64,000 nucleotides of DNA, taken from positions 4,030,001 through 4,094,000 of the forward strand of contig NZ_CP011968.1 in NCBI RefSeq assembly GCF_001077535.1, written 5' to 3'. The notes under the pieces were generated by a model. That model had not been told where the DNA came from and made no database searches. It was given only the letters and a program-made list of their open reading frames with translations. The translations under genes were made by a program, and so were the position numbers. The stretch comes from Clostridioides difficile ATCC 9689 = DSM 1296 (GTDB lineage Bacteria > Bacillota > Clostridia > Peptostreptococcales > Peptostreptococcaceae). Shown piece after piece: positions 1-8,743 of the stretch (its first letter is position 1; each line of letters starts with the position of its first letter).

Positions 1-205
1 TTATTTATTATATGTTATTATCTTTAATCTATATTTTAATAGTTCTTAATAGTATTTATTTTGTCTAATACATTAATTATAACTTAAATATTTTATATAT
101 TAATTTAATCTATTAATTCATTCAATCTACTGGTTTAATCCATTTTTACAGTATATACATCTACATATTATAAAAAGCAAAATTATATTTTCTAAATATT
201 TTATG

Positions 206-1057
206 TTAGATTATAATATTAAATTCTATTATCTCTGGTATATTAAAAAATCTAAATGGTAACTTTGTACTTCCAAGACCCGAACTCACATATAAATGAT
301 TTCCATTTATATCATAAAACCCTTTAGTATATTTCCTTCCATATGGAGGAGTAACTAATGCTCCCTTAATAGGTAATCTTATTTGACCACCATGACTATG
401 CCCAGATAGAACTAAATTCATTGTATCTTTACTAAGCATATCTACTAAATCTGGTTCATGTGCTAACAATAAATTAAAACTTTTATTATCTATTTGACTC
501 TCCAGATATTTTATATTAGGATTTCCATTTAATATTTCATCAACACCTAATATATTAATATATTTATCATCTTTTAATTTTATTTTTTTATTTTCATTTA
601 CTAAAAGATTGAAGTTGGAATTTTTCATAATCTGCCTATAATACCTAGGAAGTTTATACATATAATCATGATTGCCAAATACTGAAAATTTTCCCAACCT
701 AGCATTCATACTTGATAAAATAGTTGTAATTTCATCTACACTTGGATTTTTATTGGAGTAATCAATTAAATCACCAGTAAATACTATTATATCTGGATTC
801 AAAGTGTTAATCTTATTAGCTACTTTTTTGAGATTCTTAGTTGAATAAAAACTACCTATTTGAGTATCTGAAATTTGAACTACTTTTACACTTTCAGATT
901 TACTCTCAATTGTATCATTTTTTATCAATGCTCCATTTTCACTTATATTATATTTTTTCACAATTAATAGACTCGGCTCTATCGCAACTGAGTATATAAA
1001 AATCAAAATAAATATTAAGATAAAAAATTTTAAAAAATACTTAATTTTTGAGTTCAA
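206..1057 (-). CDS. YkuE-like metallophosphoesterase, membrane-anchored
   Basis: Calcineurin-like phosphoesterase of 283 residues. The N-terminal 28 residues form one hydrophobic segment, so the enzyme is probably tethered with its catalytic domain outside the membrane. The metal-binding motifs appear in the family order: DTQIG near residue 64, GDLIDY near 95, GNHDY near 127, an AHEPD segment near 200 and GHSHGGQ near 219. The family hydrolyses phosphoesters; YkuE-type members act at the cell surface, but the substrate cannot be read from sequence. It starts with TTG behind a weak AGGTAG ribosome site. It stands alone, with the epimerase gene upstream in the same orientation. Confidence 0.85.
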   Translation of the reverse strand: MNSKIKYFLKFFILIFILIFIYSVAIEPSLLIVKKYNISENGALIKNDTIESKSESVKVVQISDTQIGSFYSTKNLKKVANKINTLNPDIIVFTGDLIDYSNKNPSVDEITTILSSMNARLGKFSVFGNHDYMYKLPRYYRQIMKNSNFNLLVNENKKIKLKDDKYINILGVDEILNGNPNIKYLESQIDNKSFNLLLAHEPDLVDMLSKDTMNLVLSGHSHGGQIRLPIKGALVTPPYGRKYTKGFYDINGNHLYVSSGLGSTKLPFRFFNIPEIIEFNIII

Positions 1058-1082
1058 AATATCTACCTACTTATTTATTTTT

Positions 1083-2021
1083 TTAAACTATTTGCATTAC
1101 AGACTCAACTTTGTTCATTTTTCTGTCATGCATTTTTGGCTTATTTGCTGAAAACCATTTATATGTTGCTGTAAGACCTTCTTTTAGTAACACGTTTGGT
1201 ATATAAAGCCCATGTTCAATAAGCTTATTTATATCAAGATTAAAGTCTATATTTCTAAATGGGAAATACGTTCTTTCTCTAAACTCTACTTTTTCCATAT
1301 CTACATATTTTATTATAGGTTCTTTGCCAATAATTTCTCCACATGTATATATAAGGTCATCCCAAGAAATTAACTGTGGATTTGTCACATTATAGGCCTC
1401 TCTTACATGAGGATTTTTCATTATGCTTTCCAATACCTTTACCAAATCCCCAATATATATAAATTGATTACTAACTTGTTTTCCTTTTGGTACTGGTATC
1501 TTTTCATTTTTTTCTATTTTTTCAAAGAAATAATACTCTCTATATAAATTATTATTTTCACCATATATGTAAGTTGGTCTAATAATTATATATGGTATAG
1601 GGCTATTTATAATAAAATCTTCAGCCTCTTTTTTATTTAACCCATATTTTCCCCAGTTTTCATTTTCACCTTTCTCATTTTCTTCTTTTATATTTCTTCC
1701 ACTATCTTTATATACTGCTCCTGCTGACAATACTATATACTTTTTTAAGTTATCCATGCTTATAAAATCAATCAGATTACTTACATCTTCTTTTGTATAT
1801 GCTGTCATATCATATATGTAATCATATTTTCTTCCTGTGATAATGTTTTCCATATCTTTTCGAACTTTTCTATCACAAATTAGATGTTCTTTAAAACCAT
1901 TATAATCTATTTCCTTTTTACCATTTGTAAGTATATCAATTTGATACCCACATTTAATCAAGCGCTTAGCAAGTGCAGAACCTATGAAGTCGCTTCCACC
2001 CATAATTAAAATAGATTTCAT
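1083..2021 (-). CDS. NAD(P)-dependent epimerase/dehydratase family protein
   Basis: Extended short-chain dehydrogenase of 312 residues. A Rossmann nucleotide-binding loop of the GGSDFIG type lies at residues 8-14, and a YGLNK segment supplies the catalytic YxxxK pair near residue 125. The C-terminal half matches the substrate domain of sugar-nucleotide epimerases and the CSP41-like subgroup. The substrate cannot be deduced: no sugar-nucleotide or cell-wall cluster surrounds it. ATG follows a good AGGAGG site. It is close to the phosphoesterase gene downstream (25 bases) and may be cotranscribed with it. Confidence 0.8.
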   Translation of the reverse strand: MKSILIMGGSDFIGSALAKRLIKCGYQIDILTNGKKEIDYNGFKEHLICDRKVRKDMENIITGRKYDYIYDMTAYTKEDVSNLIDFISMDNLKKYIVLSAGAVYKDSGRNIKEENEKGENENWGKYGLNKKEAEDFIINSPIPYIIIRPTYIYGENNNLYREYYFFEKIEKNEKIPVPKGKQVSNQFIYIGDLVKVLESIMKNPHVREAYNVTNPQLISWDDLIYTCGEIIGKEPIIKYVDMEKVEFRERTYFPFRNIDFNLDINKLIEHGLYIPNVLLKEGLTATYKWFSANKPKMHDRKMNKVESVMQIV

Positions 2022-2109
2022 TTTAAGTGCATCCTCCTCTTTTTTAAATGACTTCCTTAACTATAATATCATATTTTTAAATATGCGACACCATTTTGTA
2101 ATATTTTTG

Positions 2110-2147
2110 TCTATAAAAGATATTTATAACAAAATATCTTTTATAGA
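2110..2147. repeat. 16-bp perfect inverted repeat over the 3' end of the HAD gene
   Basis: Arms at 2110-2125 and 2132-2147 are perfect reverse complements with a six-base loop. The right arm lies inside the last codons of the phosphatase gene and the left arm overlaps its stop. No U-tract follows on the minus strand, so it is more likely a 3'-end-protecting hairpin than a classical terminator. Confidence 0.6.
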
Positions 2148-2774
2148 CTCTACATTTTCGACAATATAAGTAGGTTCACTTTCACTAATCTCTTCAAAAG
2201 AACCATACCCATACAATACTCCAATAGAATCTATACCTATCTTTTTAGCTCCAATTATGTCATACTTTCTATCTCCAACCATAATAACTTTATCTTTATC
2301 TTTTACATTACATAGGTCTAGTACATATTGTATAACTTCATTTTTATTCACTCTTGTACCATCAAGATTGCTACCTGCTATATATTTAAAATATCTATCT
2401 ATATCAAAATATCTAAGTATAGTTTCTGCAAAAACTGTTGGCTTAGAAGTTGCTACTAATAATATTTTACCATTTTTATAGAGCATTTCTAATATCTCTT
2501 TCATATTCTCATAAATTTTATTTTCAAATATCCCTTTATCAGCAAAATATTCTCTATACTTTTCAACAGCTTCTTTAGCTTTTTTATCCTCAAATTTATA
2601 ATATTCCTTAAAAGTATCATGTAATGGCGGTCCTATAAATTGTTCTAAGTTGTCCAAATCTTCTTCTATGCCAAAGCTATTTAAAGAATACTGGATAGAC
2701 TTTGTTATTCCTTCTTTAGGGTCTGTAAGTGTTCCATCTAAATCAAACAATATTATTTCATAATTTTTCTTCAT
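2124..2774 (-). CDS. HAD-superfamily phosphatase, phosphoglycolate phosphatase/PpaX-like
   Basis: HAD hydrolase of 216 residues. Motif I is DLDGTLTDP at residues 11-19, with the nucleophile Asp and general acid Asp two residues apart. A helical cap follows (about 20-85), then motif II TSK near 110 and motif IV GDRKYDI near 167. Size and cap type fit the Gph/PpaX group, which remove phosphate from 2-phosphoglycolate, pyrophosphate or nucleotides; which one is not visible. ATG follows GGAGG with normal spacing. The gene ends inside a strong inverted repeat. Confidence 0.83.
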   Translation of the reverse strand: MKKNYEIILFDLDGTLTDPKEGITKSIQYSLNSFGIEEDLDNLEQFIGPPLHDTFKEYYKFEDKKAKEAVEKYREYFADKGIFENKIYENMKEILEMLYKNGKILLVATSKPTVFAETILRYFDIDRYFKYIAGSNLDGTRVNKNEVIQYVLDLCNVKDKDKVIMVGDRKYDIIGAKKIGIDSIGVLYGYGSFEEISESEPTYIVENVESIKDILL

Positions 2775-2835
2775 ATTTCAGTCCTCCATATTTATAAAAA
2801 GTAATATCTTATATATTAAGTTTATCTATTTTAAA

Positions 2836-2871
2836 AAGCTATAGTAATAGAAGTTTCTAATACTATAGCTT
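2836..2871 (-). terminator. Terminator of the ferredoxin gene
   Basis: A 17-bp stem with one mismatch (arms 2836-2852 and 2855-2871) lies 50 bases downstream of the ferredoxin stop. Reading the minus strand, it is followed by a short U-rich run. Confidence 0.65.
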
Positions 2872-2922
2872 AAGTACCAATTAAATCTTATATATTTATT
2901 TTAAAAATAAATTTAAACAGCT

Positions 2923-3111
2923 CTATTTAACTGTTATAGCTGAAACTGGACATCCTTCTTCGGCTTCTTTACATAAATCTTGTAAATCTGCTGGTATTTC
3001 TCCTTCAATTGCTACTGAATGCCCTTCATCGCTCATACTAAAAACGTCTGGACATGTTCCTATACATGCTCCACAAGCTACACATACATCCTTATCAACA
3101 AATGCTTTCAT
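2923..3111 (-). CDS. Single-cluster [4Fe-4S] ferredoxin
   Basis: Small acidic electron carrier of 62 residues. The cysteines are C10, C13, C16, C20, C47 and C54, with proline after C20 and C54. This spacing is the same as in the 60-residue Thermotoga-type ferredoxins, where C10, C13, C16 and the C-terminal CP cysteine bind one [4Fe-4S] cluster and the other two form a disulfide. The second cluster of 2[4Fe-4S] clostridial ferredoxins is therefore missing. It has its own upstream region and terminator, so it is monocistronic. The electron-transfer partner is unknown. Confidence 0.9.
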   Translation of the reverse strand: MKAFVDKDVCVACGACIGTCPDVFSMSDEGHSVAIEGEIPADLQDLCKEAEEGCPVSAITVK

Positions 3112-3217
3112 ACTAAAATACCTCCCCTAAAATTATTATTTTTTAATTGTTGTTTCCTTAGATATTTATCCAATATATACCAATTTAAACATATATTTAT
3201 TATTTTATCACTATTGT

Positions 3218-4402
3218 TTAGTTTATTATAGTATTTTCGTATCCATGTCTATAAACTTCACTGCTTTTCATCCATGATTTTACAGTATATTGCAATCTTA
3301 ATTTTTTATTTAAAACAAGTTCATTATTATTGTAGTCTTTTATAATATCATTACACTCCTCCATTGTAAATATTGTAAAATCACCTTCTCCACCAATCTT
3401 TATTCTGCCTTTATTTCCATGTAAATCGAAAATCTTTGTTGGGTATTCAGTTACTTTTTCTATACACTTTTCTAGGGATATCCCAAGTTCCATAATTTTA
3501 TTTATAACATTTAAAAGAGAATAGTTTACGTCTTTCATGTTTTTTATATGCATATCAGTACTTATTAGGTCAGGCTCTAAACCTTGCTTTATTGCTTTTT
3601 TAAAAACTTTAAAATCAAATTGGTCCACTCCATGACATACATCAAACAATACTCCTCTATTCTTTGCATTTATTACTGATTTTCTTAATGTGCCAGATTC
3701 TTTAAGGATTCCATTTGTACTATTTCCATATACCGGTGTAACCACATCTCCTTTTCCCAAAATATTCATTACTTCATCTATATATGATGGATACTCTCCT
3801 ATATATACCACTAAGGGTAAATTTAATTTTTTAGCAACTTGCTTTGATTTCTTAATTATATCTATACCACTTTCATTAGATTGAAATTTACTCGCTTTTA
3901 CTTTTATACCCTTTATCTTTTCTATATTTTTTTCTACAATTGACTCAACCTTGTCAAAATTTATAACATCTAAAGAAGTTGATTCATTCAATATATTTAG
4001 TCCCTCATTTGTAACATTTAAAAAAGAATATACTTCTGTTTTACACTCATCCATATACTTTTTTTTAAAATCATAGTAGTTTGAGGGACCAGCTGTACCT
4101 GCATCAAATATAACTGTAGAACCTTTTTCAATTCCAATTGAATCAGAATCCATACCTGTAGGTAATTTTCTCTTATAACAATGGGTGTGAACATCTATAA
4201 ATCCTGGGGAAATATACATATTATCGGCATTTATTATCTCGAACTCTTTATTTGTAAGTAATTTTTCTTTTCTTATTTTCTCTTTAAGGTTCAATCCAAT
4301 AGCATATATTTTCCCATGTAAAACCAAGATATCTCTTTTTTCAAATTTGATACCATCTGTTGGAGATATTATTGTCCCATTTCTTATAAGTAAATTTTTC
4401 AT
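3218..4402 (-). CDS. Amidohydrolase-superfamily protein with a degenerate metal site
   Basis: 394-residue dihydroorotase/deacetylase-like TIM-barrel protein, a clear paralogue of the protein at 41750-42883. It keeps the HTH pair (H72, H74), a lysine at the position usually carbamylated (K167), a HG pair (H257) and the STD aspartate (about D283). The two histidines that the paralogue has at H188 and H211 are replaced here by Y200 and P223. A canonical binuclear site therefore cannot form. It could bind one metal, work on a different substrate, or be non-catalytic. It stands alone between the Fe-S genes and the ferredoxin, with an AGGATGTGG-type ribosome site before ATG. Confidence 0.8.
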   Translation of the reverse strand: MKNLLIRNGTIISPTDGIKFEKRDILVLHGKIYAIGLNLKEKIRKEKLLTNKEFEIINADNMYISPGFIDVHTHCYKRKLPTGMDSDSIGIEKGSTVIFDAGTAGPSNYYDFKKKYMDECKTEVYSFLNVTNEGLNILNESTSLDVINFDKVESIVEKNIEKIKGIKVKASKFQSNESGIDIIKKSKQVAKKLNLPLVVYIGEYPSYIDEVMNILGKGDVVTPVYGNSTNGILKESGTLRKSVINAKNRGVLFDVCHGVDQFDFKVFKKAIKQGLEPDLISTDMHIKNMKDVNYSLLNVINKIMELGISLEKCIEKVTEYPTKIFDLHGNKGRIKIGGEGDFTIFTMEECNDIIKDYNNNELVLNKKLRLQYTVKSWMKSSEVYRHGYENTIIN

Positions 4403-4459
4403 TTATTCCACATCCTAATTACAATATAATTTCTCTAATAGCTTTTCTTACATAAAGAA

Positions 4460-4494
4460 AATAAGCCTAAAAATAAAAATATTTTAGACTTATT
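4460..4494 (-). terminator. Terminator of the suf-like operon
   Basis: Hairpin with arms of about 15 bases (AATAAG... and ...CTTATT, one internal mismatch) lies 50 bases after the SufB-like stop. On the minus strand a TTTTCTTT stretch follows. Confidence 0.6.
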
Positions 4495-4543
4495 CACTAT
4501 ATTATACTATATTAATTATATTAAATTAAATAAAATCTTTAAT

Positions 4544-5461
4544 TTACTTTAAGAAGCAATTAAGTATTTGTTGCTCGGCTTCTTCTTCAGTAAGACCTAA
4601 TGTCATCATCTTTAGTATTTGGTCTCCTGCAATCTTTCCAATAGCTGCTTCATGTACTAAAAGAGCATCTGGATGATTTGCAGCAATTTCAGGTATAGCA
4701 CTAATTTGAGAATTTCCCATAATTATTGAATCACATTGAACATGTGCAGAACAAAGGGAATCCCCAATAACACAAGGATTAAACTTTTGCTTAGAATTAT
4801 CTTGCCCAACTGTACGAGAAACTACTTGAGCAGAAGAGTTTTCACCCTCTAAGATAACCTTCATATTAGATTCTGCAACTTGATTACCATGAGTTAATAA
4901 TTTCTCAAATACAACTATTTTAGCTCCTTTACCTAGGTTTGCATCCATTTCTCTTTTAGTTGAATCTACACCCTTAATTTGAATTGTTTCCATTTCACAA
5001 TATGAATCCTCATCCATATTGACAATAGTAACTGGATTTAAAATTCTCTTTCCTTCTCCATCACCTTCACCATAATGTTTTTCTACATATTTTAGGCGAG
5101 CTCCTTTACGTAAGAAAAATCTATGTATACCATTATGTTCACTATCATCACAACCACAGTTATGTATACCACACCCAGCAATTATAACAACATCTGCATT
5201 TTCTCCAATTTCAAAATCATTATATACCATATCCTGTACACCAGCCTCTGTTACTATTACTGGTATATGTACATTTTCTCCTTTTGTATTTGGCTTTACT
5301 ATAATATCTATTCCAGGTTTATCAGTTTTAGGAATTATAGTTACATTTTCAGTTGAATGTCTCTCTACTCCTTGCCCATTTTTACGTATATTGTATGCTC
5401 CTAATGGAGTTCCACGAAGTTCAGCAACTTTTTCTAAAAGATTTAAATCTATTTTGTTCAT
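4544..5461 (-). CDS. SufB/SufD-family Fe-S scaffold protein (short, SmsB-like)
   Basis: 305-residue SufBD-family protein, shorter than classical SufB (about 465). It has the repetitive beta-helix core and a conserved Cys/His-rich stretch around residues 95-112 (CGIHNCGC then DSEHNGIHRFF), possible cluster or metal ligands. With the adjacent SufC ATPase, which starts 21 bases upstream, it forms a minimal two-gene module. There is no sufD, sufS or sufU beside it. Such CB-only modules have been described as SMS systems, proposed ancestors of SUF. The protein is cytosolic. ATG follows AAGGAAGG. Assignment to the family is firm; the function as scaffold is by family. Confidence 0.85.
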   Translation of the reverse strand: MNKIDLNLLEKVAELRGTPLGAYNIRKNGQGVERHSTENVTIIPKTDKPGIDIIVKPNTKGENVHIPVIVTEAGVQDMVYNDFEIGENADVVIIAGCGIHNCGCDDSEHNGIHRFFLRKGARLKYVEKHYGEGDGEGKRILNPVTIVNMDEDSYCEMETIQIKGVDSTKREMDANLGKGAKIVVFEKLLTHGNQVAESNMKVILEGENSSAQVVSRTVGQDNSKQKFNPCVIGDSLCSAHVQCDSIIMGNSQISAIPEIAANHPDALLVHEAAIGKIAGDQILKMMTLGLTEEEAEQQILNCFLK

Positions 5462-5482
5462 TTAATTTGCCTTCCTTTCTAA

Positions 5483-6211
5483 TTAATTCATGTCTTTCAT
5501 TAATTCACAACTTGAATTAACTTGACACATGATTTCAGGTAATATAGCCTCTTTTGTTCCATGGCTTTTTACTGAACCATCTTGTAGAACAATTATTTCA
5601 TCAGCTAACTCTAATATTCTTTCTTGGTGAGAAATTATGATTATAGTCTGATTAGACTCTTCATGTATTTTCTTAAAACTTTCATTGAGTTTTCCAAAGC
5701 TCCAAAGGTCTATCCCTGCTTCAGGTTCATCAAATATAGAAACCTTTAAATCTCTAGCAAAAAGAGTTGCTATCTCAATTCTTTTCATTTCCCCTCCAGA
5801 AAGAGAGTTATCAACTTCACGATTTAAATAGTCTTTTGAACACAATCCAACATCTGTAAGGTATTGGCAACATACATCAGTAGACAATGGTTTTCCATGA
5901 GCAAGTGTAAGTAAATTTTCAACTGTCATACCTTTTATTCTTGGTGGTTGTTGAAATGCGTATCCTATTCCTTTTTTTGCTCTTTCTGTAATACTAAGAT
6001 TTGTTATATCTTCTCCATCTAAAATTATCTGACCACTCGTAGCTTTTTCAATTCCCATAATAAGCTTAGCAATTGTAGATTTTCCTCCACCATTTGGACC
6101 TGTGATAACAATAAGTTTTCCCCTCTCAAATGAAAGGCTAACATCATTTATTATTCCTAGTTCCTCATTGTTAGACTCAACATTAAAGGAAAGATTTTTT
6201 ATTTCAAGCAT
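5483..6211 (-). CDS. sufC: SufC-like ABC ATPase
   Basis: 242-residue cytosolic ABC ATPase without membrane segments. Walker A is GPNGGGKST near residue 38, the Q-loop lies in AFQQPP near 90, the signature is LSGGEMKR near 137, Walker B is SIFDEPEAGID near 157, and the H-loop histidine is in IIISHQ near 194. The DEPEAGID form and the GEMKRIEIA segment are typical of SufC, which binds SufB/D and drives Fe-S cluster assembly. It is first in a two-gene operon with the SufB-like gene. The ribosome site GAGGGG precedes ATG. Confidence 0.87.
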   Translation of the reverse strand: MLEIKNLSFNVESNNEELGIINDVSLSFERGKLIVITGPNGGGKSTIAKLIMGIEKATSGQIILDGEDITNLSITERAKKGIGYAFQQPPRIKGMTVENLLTLAHGKPLSTDVCCQYLTDVGLCSKDYLNREVDNSLSGGEMKRIEIATLFARDLKVSIFDEPEAGIDLWSFGKLNESFKKIHEESNQTIIIISHQERILELADEIIVLQDGSVKSHGTKEAILPEIMCQVNSSCELMKDMN

Positions 6212-6344
6212 AATACCCCTCTTTTCTATAAAATATTACATTAATATCCATTCTTTTATTATATCAGTAATTTTTATATATCAGCAACTCTAAGGAGATA
6301 AAATGTATATTAAATAATAAAACAAAGTTATTGAAAAGTAAAAA

Positions 6345-6369
6345 AGATGAGTTTTATGTAAACTCATCT
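6345..6369 (-). terminator. Terminator after the 66-residue hypothetical gene
   Basis: Ten-bp perfect stem (6345-6354 with 6360-6369), five-base loop. On the minus strand a run of Ts follows the stem. Confidence 0.75.
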
Positions 6370-6406
6370 CAGAAATTTAGTATATCAACTTATATGTATT
6401 TAAAAT

Positions 6407-6607
6407 TTAACCTTCTATATACTCTAATATTATTTTTTGATTATCTTTTAACATAATTTCTTCTTTTTTAGATTCTATTCCATTCTTTTTTATCTTTACC
6501 TCAGCTACAAAGGCATCATTACCTTCAACCATTTCTAATAGTTCATACGCTTTTTTACGACCTATTTTAGTTGCTATATCTTTTAGTACTGCCATTTTCT
6601 TAAACAT
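6407..6607 (-). CDS. Small conserved-looking hypothetical protein
   Basis: 66 residues, basic N-terminal half and acidic C-terminal end, no membrane segment or cysteine. I do not recognise the family. The start is placed at the ATG of MFKKMAVLK because the upstream in-frame TTG lies inside the AGAGGTG ribosome site. It has its own terminator and a separate upstream region. A helix (about 5-25) followed by short beta strands is suggested by the residue pattern only. Confidence 0.6.
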   Translation of the reverse strand: MFKKMAVLKDIATKIGRKKAYELLEMVEGNDAFVAEVKIKKNGIESKKEEIMLKDNQKIILEYIEG

Positions 6608-6731
6608 TTTATCACCTCTACTCAAAATTTACACTTAATTTTTAATTATATAATTCTAATCCTAGACTAGTTTATAATAATTATTGTCTCTAATTATATC
6701 AGATATTGAGTAAATTTAATACTTTGTAAAA

Positions 6732-7112
6732 TTATTTATCCTCTCTAACCAAATAATCATTTCCATCTTGGTCTTTAAAAGAAAACATCCTTCCATATGG
6801 CATCTCCATTAATTCCCCAACCTCAACCTCGTTATTTGCCATTTGTTCATAAGTTCCATTAATATCTCTTGTACTTAAAATTATTGATGGATGAGATACA
6901 TTTATCTCTTTGTTTTGCTTCATCATTAGATTTTTATCATACAACACAAATGTTGTAAATTCATTTTTACTTGGTGCTACTTCCACCCATTTCATATTTG
7001 GACCCATTTCCTTTTCATAAGTTACTACAAAGTTCAATTTTTCTGTCCAAAATAACTTTGCATCCTCTTGATTATTTACATAGAGAGTTATTTTTCCTAT
7101 TTTATTTATCAT
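6732..7112 (-). CDS. VOC-family (glyoxalase/dioxygenase-fold) protein
   Basis: 126 residues with the paired beta-alpha-beta-beta-beta modules of the vicinal-oxygen-chelate fold: a first module from GKITLYV and a second from HPSIILSTRD, ending with FKDQDGNDYLV, a common VOC ending. Members bind a divalent metal and act as lyases, isomerases, dioxygenases or antibiotic-binding proteins. The specific role is not visible. I start at the ATG of MINKIG, since the track's earlier GTG start overlaps the GGTGGG ribosome site. Single gene. Confidence 0.75.
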   Translation of the reverse strand: MINKIGKITLYVNNQEDAKLFWTEKLNFVVTYEKEMGPNMKWVEVAPSKNEFTTFVLYDKNLMMKQNKEINVSHPSIILSTRDINGTYEQMANNEVEVGELMEMPYGRMFSFKDQDGNDYLVREDK

Positions 7113-7336
7113 AACAATACCCACCTTTATTATTAAATAAATACCTAATATTTTTTATATTTAATAATATACCCATATATATTATTTTCTATAGATATAT
7201 ATTTCTAATATTTATCGCCAAATTATGTAATTCTGCTCAATATATAATTTATAATATCCATACTATTATAGCCTTTATTTATGTAATTTAATCACCTTAT
7301 ATATCATACTTATAATTATGATAATAACTACATAAA

Positions 7337-7376
7337 AAATCACTTCTAAATAGAGTTATCCATCTAAAAGTGATTT
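7337..7376 (-). terminator. Terminator of the MATE gene
   Basis: Stem arms 7337-7345 and 7368-7376, extended inwards with a mismatch to about 18 pairs. On the minus strand it runs into TTTTTTATG. Confidence 0.75.
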
Positions 7377-7384
7377 CATATATT

Positions 7385-8743
7385 CTATGCAACTTTGTGT
7401 TTTAGCCACTTTGTTCCTCTTAATCTTAAACAATATAAAGTCCCTCTAACAAGCCAATCAGTATACATACCTATCCAAATTCCTAACACTCCAAATTCTA
7501 ATACAACCCCCAATACGTAACCTGTAAAAATTCTAAAAATCCACATACCTATTACTGCAGTCATCATTGTATATCTAGTATCACCGGCTCCCTTTAGCCC
7601 TGCTGATAATACAAAGGATATAGGCCATATTACCATAGCTAAACAATCACTTCGAATTAATTGTGTTGAGATGTCAATTACACTAGCATTTTGAGTATAC
7701 ATACTTGAAATCCAAGGTGCAATTGGTATAAATATAGCTCCTACTATAAATAAACAAATTGTTGCAAATTTAGTTAAATATAATAAAGTACTCTTAGCTC
7801 CTTTAATATCTCCACGTCCTATATACTGTCCCACCAAGGTTGTAGCAGACAAAGCTAAAGCATTCCCAATTACATTTATTATGGATGCAATTGACATTCC
7901 TATTGCATTGGATGCAATTGCTGATGTTCCCATAGTAACTATAAATACTTGAACAATCAATTTACCTGCATTAAAAAGTAGTTGTTCAACTCCAGCTGGT
8001 ATTCCTATATTAAATATAGACTTTTGAGTTTCAACATCAATCTTAAATGGAAATATTTTACCCATAGATATAAATTCGTTTCCTTTAAATAAAACTCTTA
8101 TAATTACTATACATCCAATTATTCTAGCTATAGCAATAGATATAGCTGCACCTGTTATGCCATAGGATGGTGTTTGCAAATTTATTCCTAGAGGATTTAA
8201 ATCAATACCATATATAAGTATATATCCTAATGTTACATTTACTATATTCATAAACATAGTCACATACATAGGTTTCTTTACATCTCCACACCCTCTTAAA
8301 ATACCATTTGCTATTTGTTGTGTCGCAATAAATGGATACGTAAATAATGTAAACTCTATGTATAATTTTGCATTTGATTTTACCAATTCTTCTGCGGAAC
8401 CATAAAATAAATTAATTACACCAGTTCTAAAAACCCACATCAATATTGTTATTGTAAAGGATAATATTACTCCAGACACTAGAGCCTGCTTAATAGTTTC
8501 ATTCACCTTTTCACCATCTTTTTTTCCTATTTGTTGAGCTACAACAACAGTAGCTCCAACAGATAGTGCAGCAAATACAGATATAAATATATTGTTTATT
8601 GAATCAACCATTCCAACTGCAGATACAGCTTCTTCCCCAATATGACCTGCCATCATTGTATTAAATACTCCTAAAAGCATGACAAACGTCTGCTCTATCA
8701 TTATAGGAATTGCTAACTTTATAACATTTTTCCTTATAAACAT
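7385..8743 (-). CDS. MATE-family multidrug/Na+ antiporter
   Basis: 452-residue integral membrane protein with about twelve hydrophobic segments in two six-helix halves. It begins with the family pattern of helix 1 (IPIMIEQTFVMLLG) and contains GxGDxK/GAGDTR loops (near 153 and 383) typical of MATE exporters. These use Na+ or H+ gradients to export cationic drugs or metabolites. It is monocistronic with its own terminator. No regulator is adjacent, so substrate and control are unknown. Confidence 0.88.
   Translation of the reverse strand: MFIRKNVIKLAIPIMIEQTFVMLLGVFNTMMAGHIGEEAVSAVGMVDSINNIFISVFAALSVGATVVVAQQIGKKDGEKVNETIKQALVSGVILSFTITILMWVFRTGVINLFYGSAEELVKSNAKLYIEFTLFTYPFIATQQIANGILRGCGDVKKPMYVTMFMNIVNVTLGYILIYGIDLNPLGINLQTPSYGITGAAISIAIARIIGCIVIIRVLFKGNEFISMGKIFPFKIDVETQKSIFNIGIPAGVEQLLFNAGKLIVQVFIVTMGTSAIASNAIGMSIASIINVIGNALALSATTLVGQYIGRGDIKGAKSTLLYLTKFATICLFIVGAIFIPIAPWISSMYTQNASVIDISTQLIRSDCLAMVIWPISFVLSAGLKGAGDTRYTMMTAVIGMWIFRIFTGYVLGVVLEFGVLGIWIGMYTDWLVRGTLYCLRLRGTKWLKHKVA

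Noticed and set aside
1-205. Left edge of the window
   Set aside because: AT-rich, no ribosome site, no complete frame and no clear hairpin; nothing to annotate.
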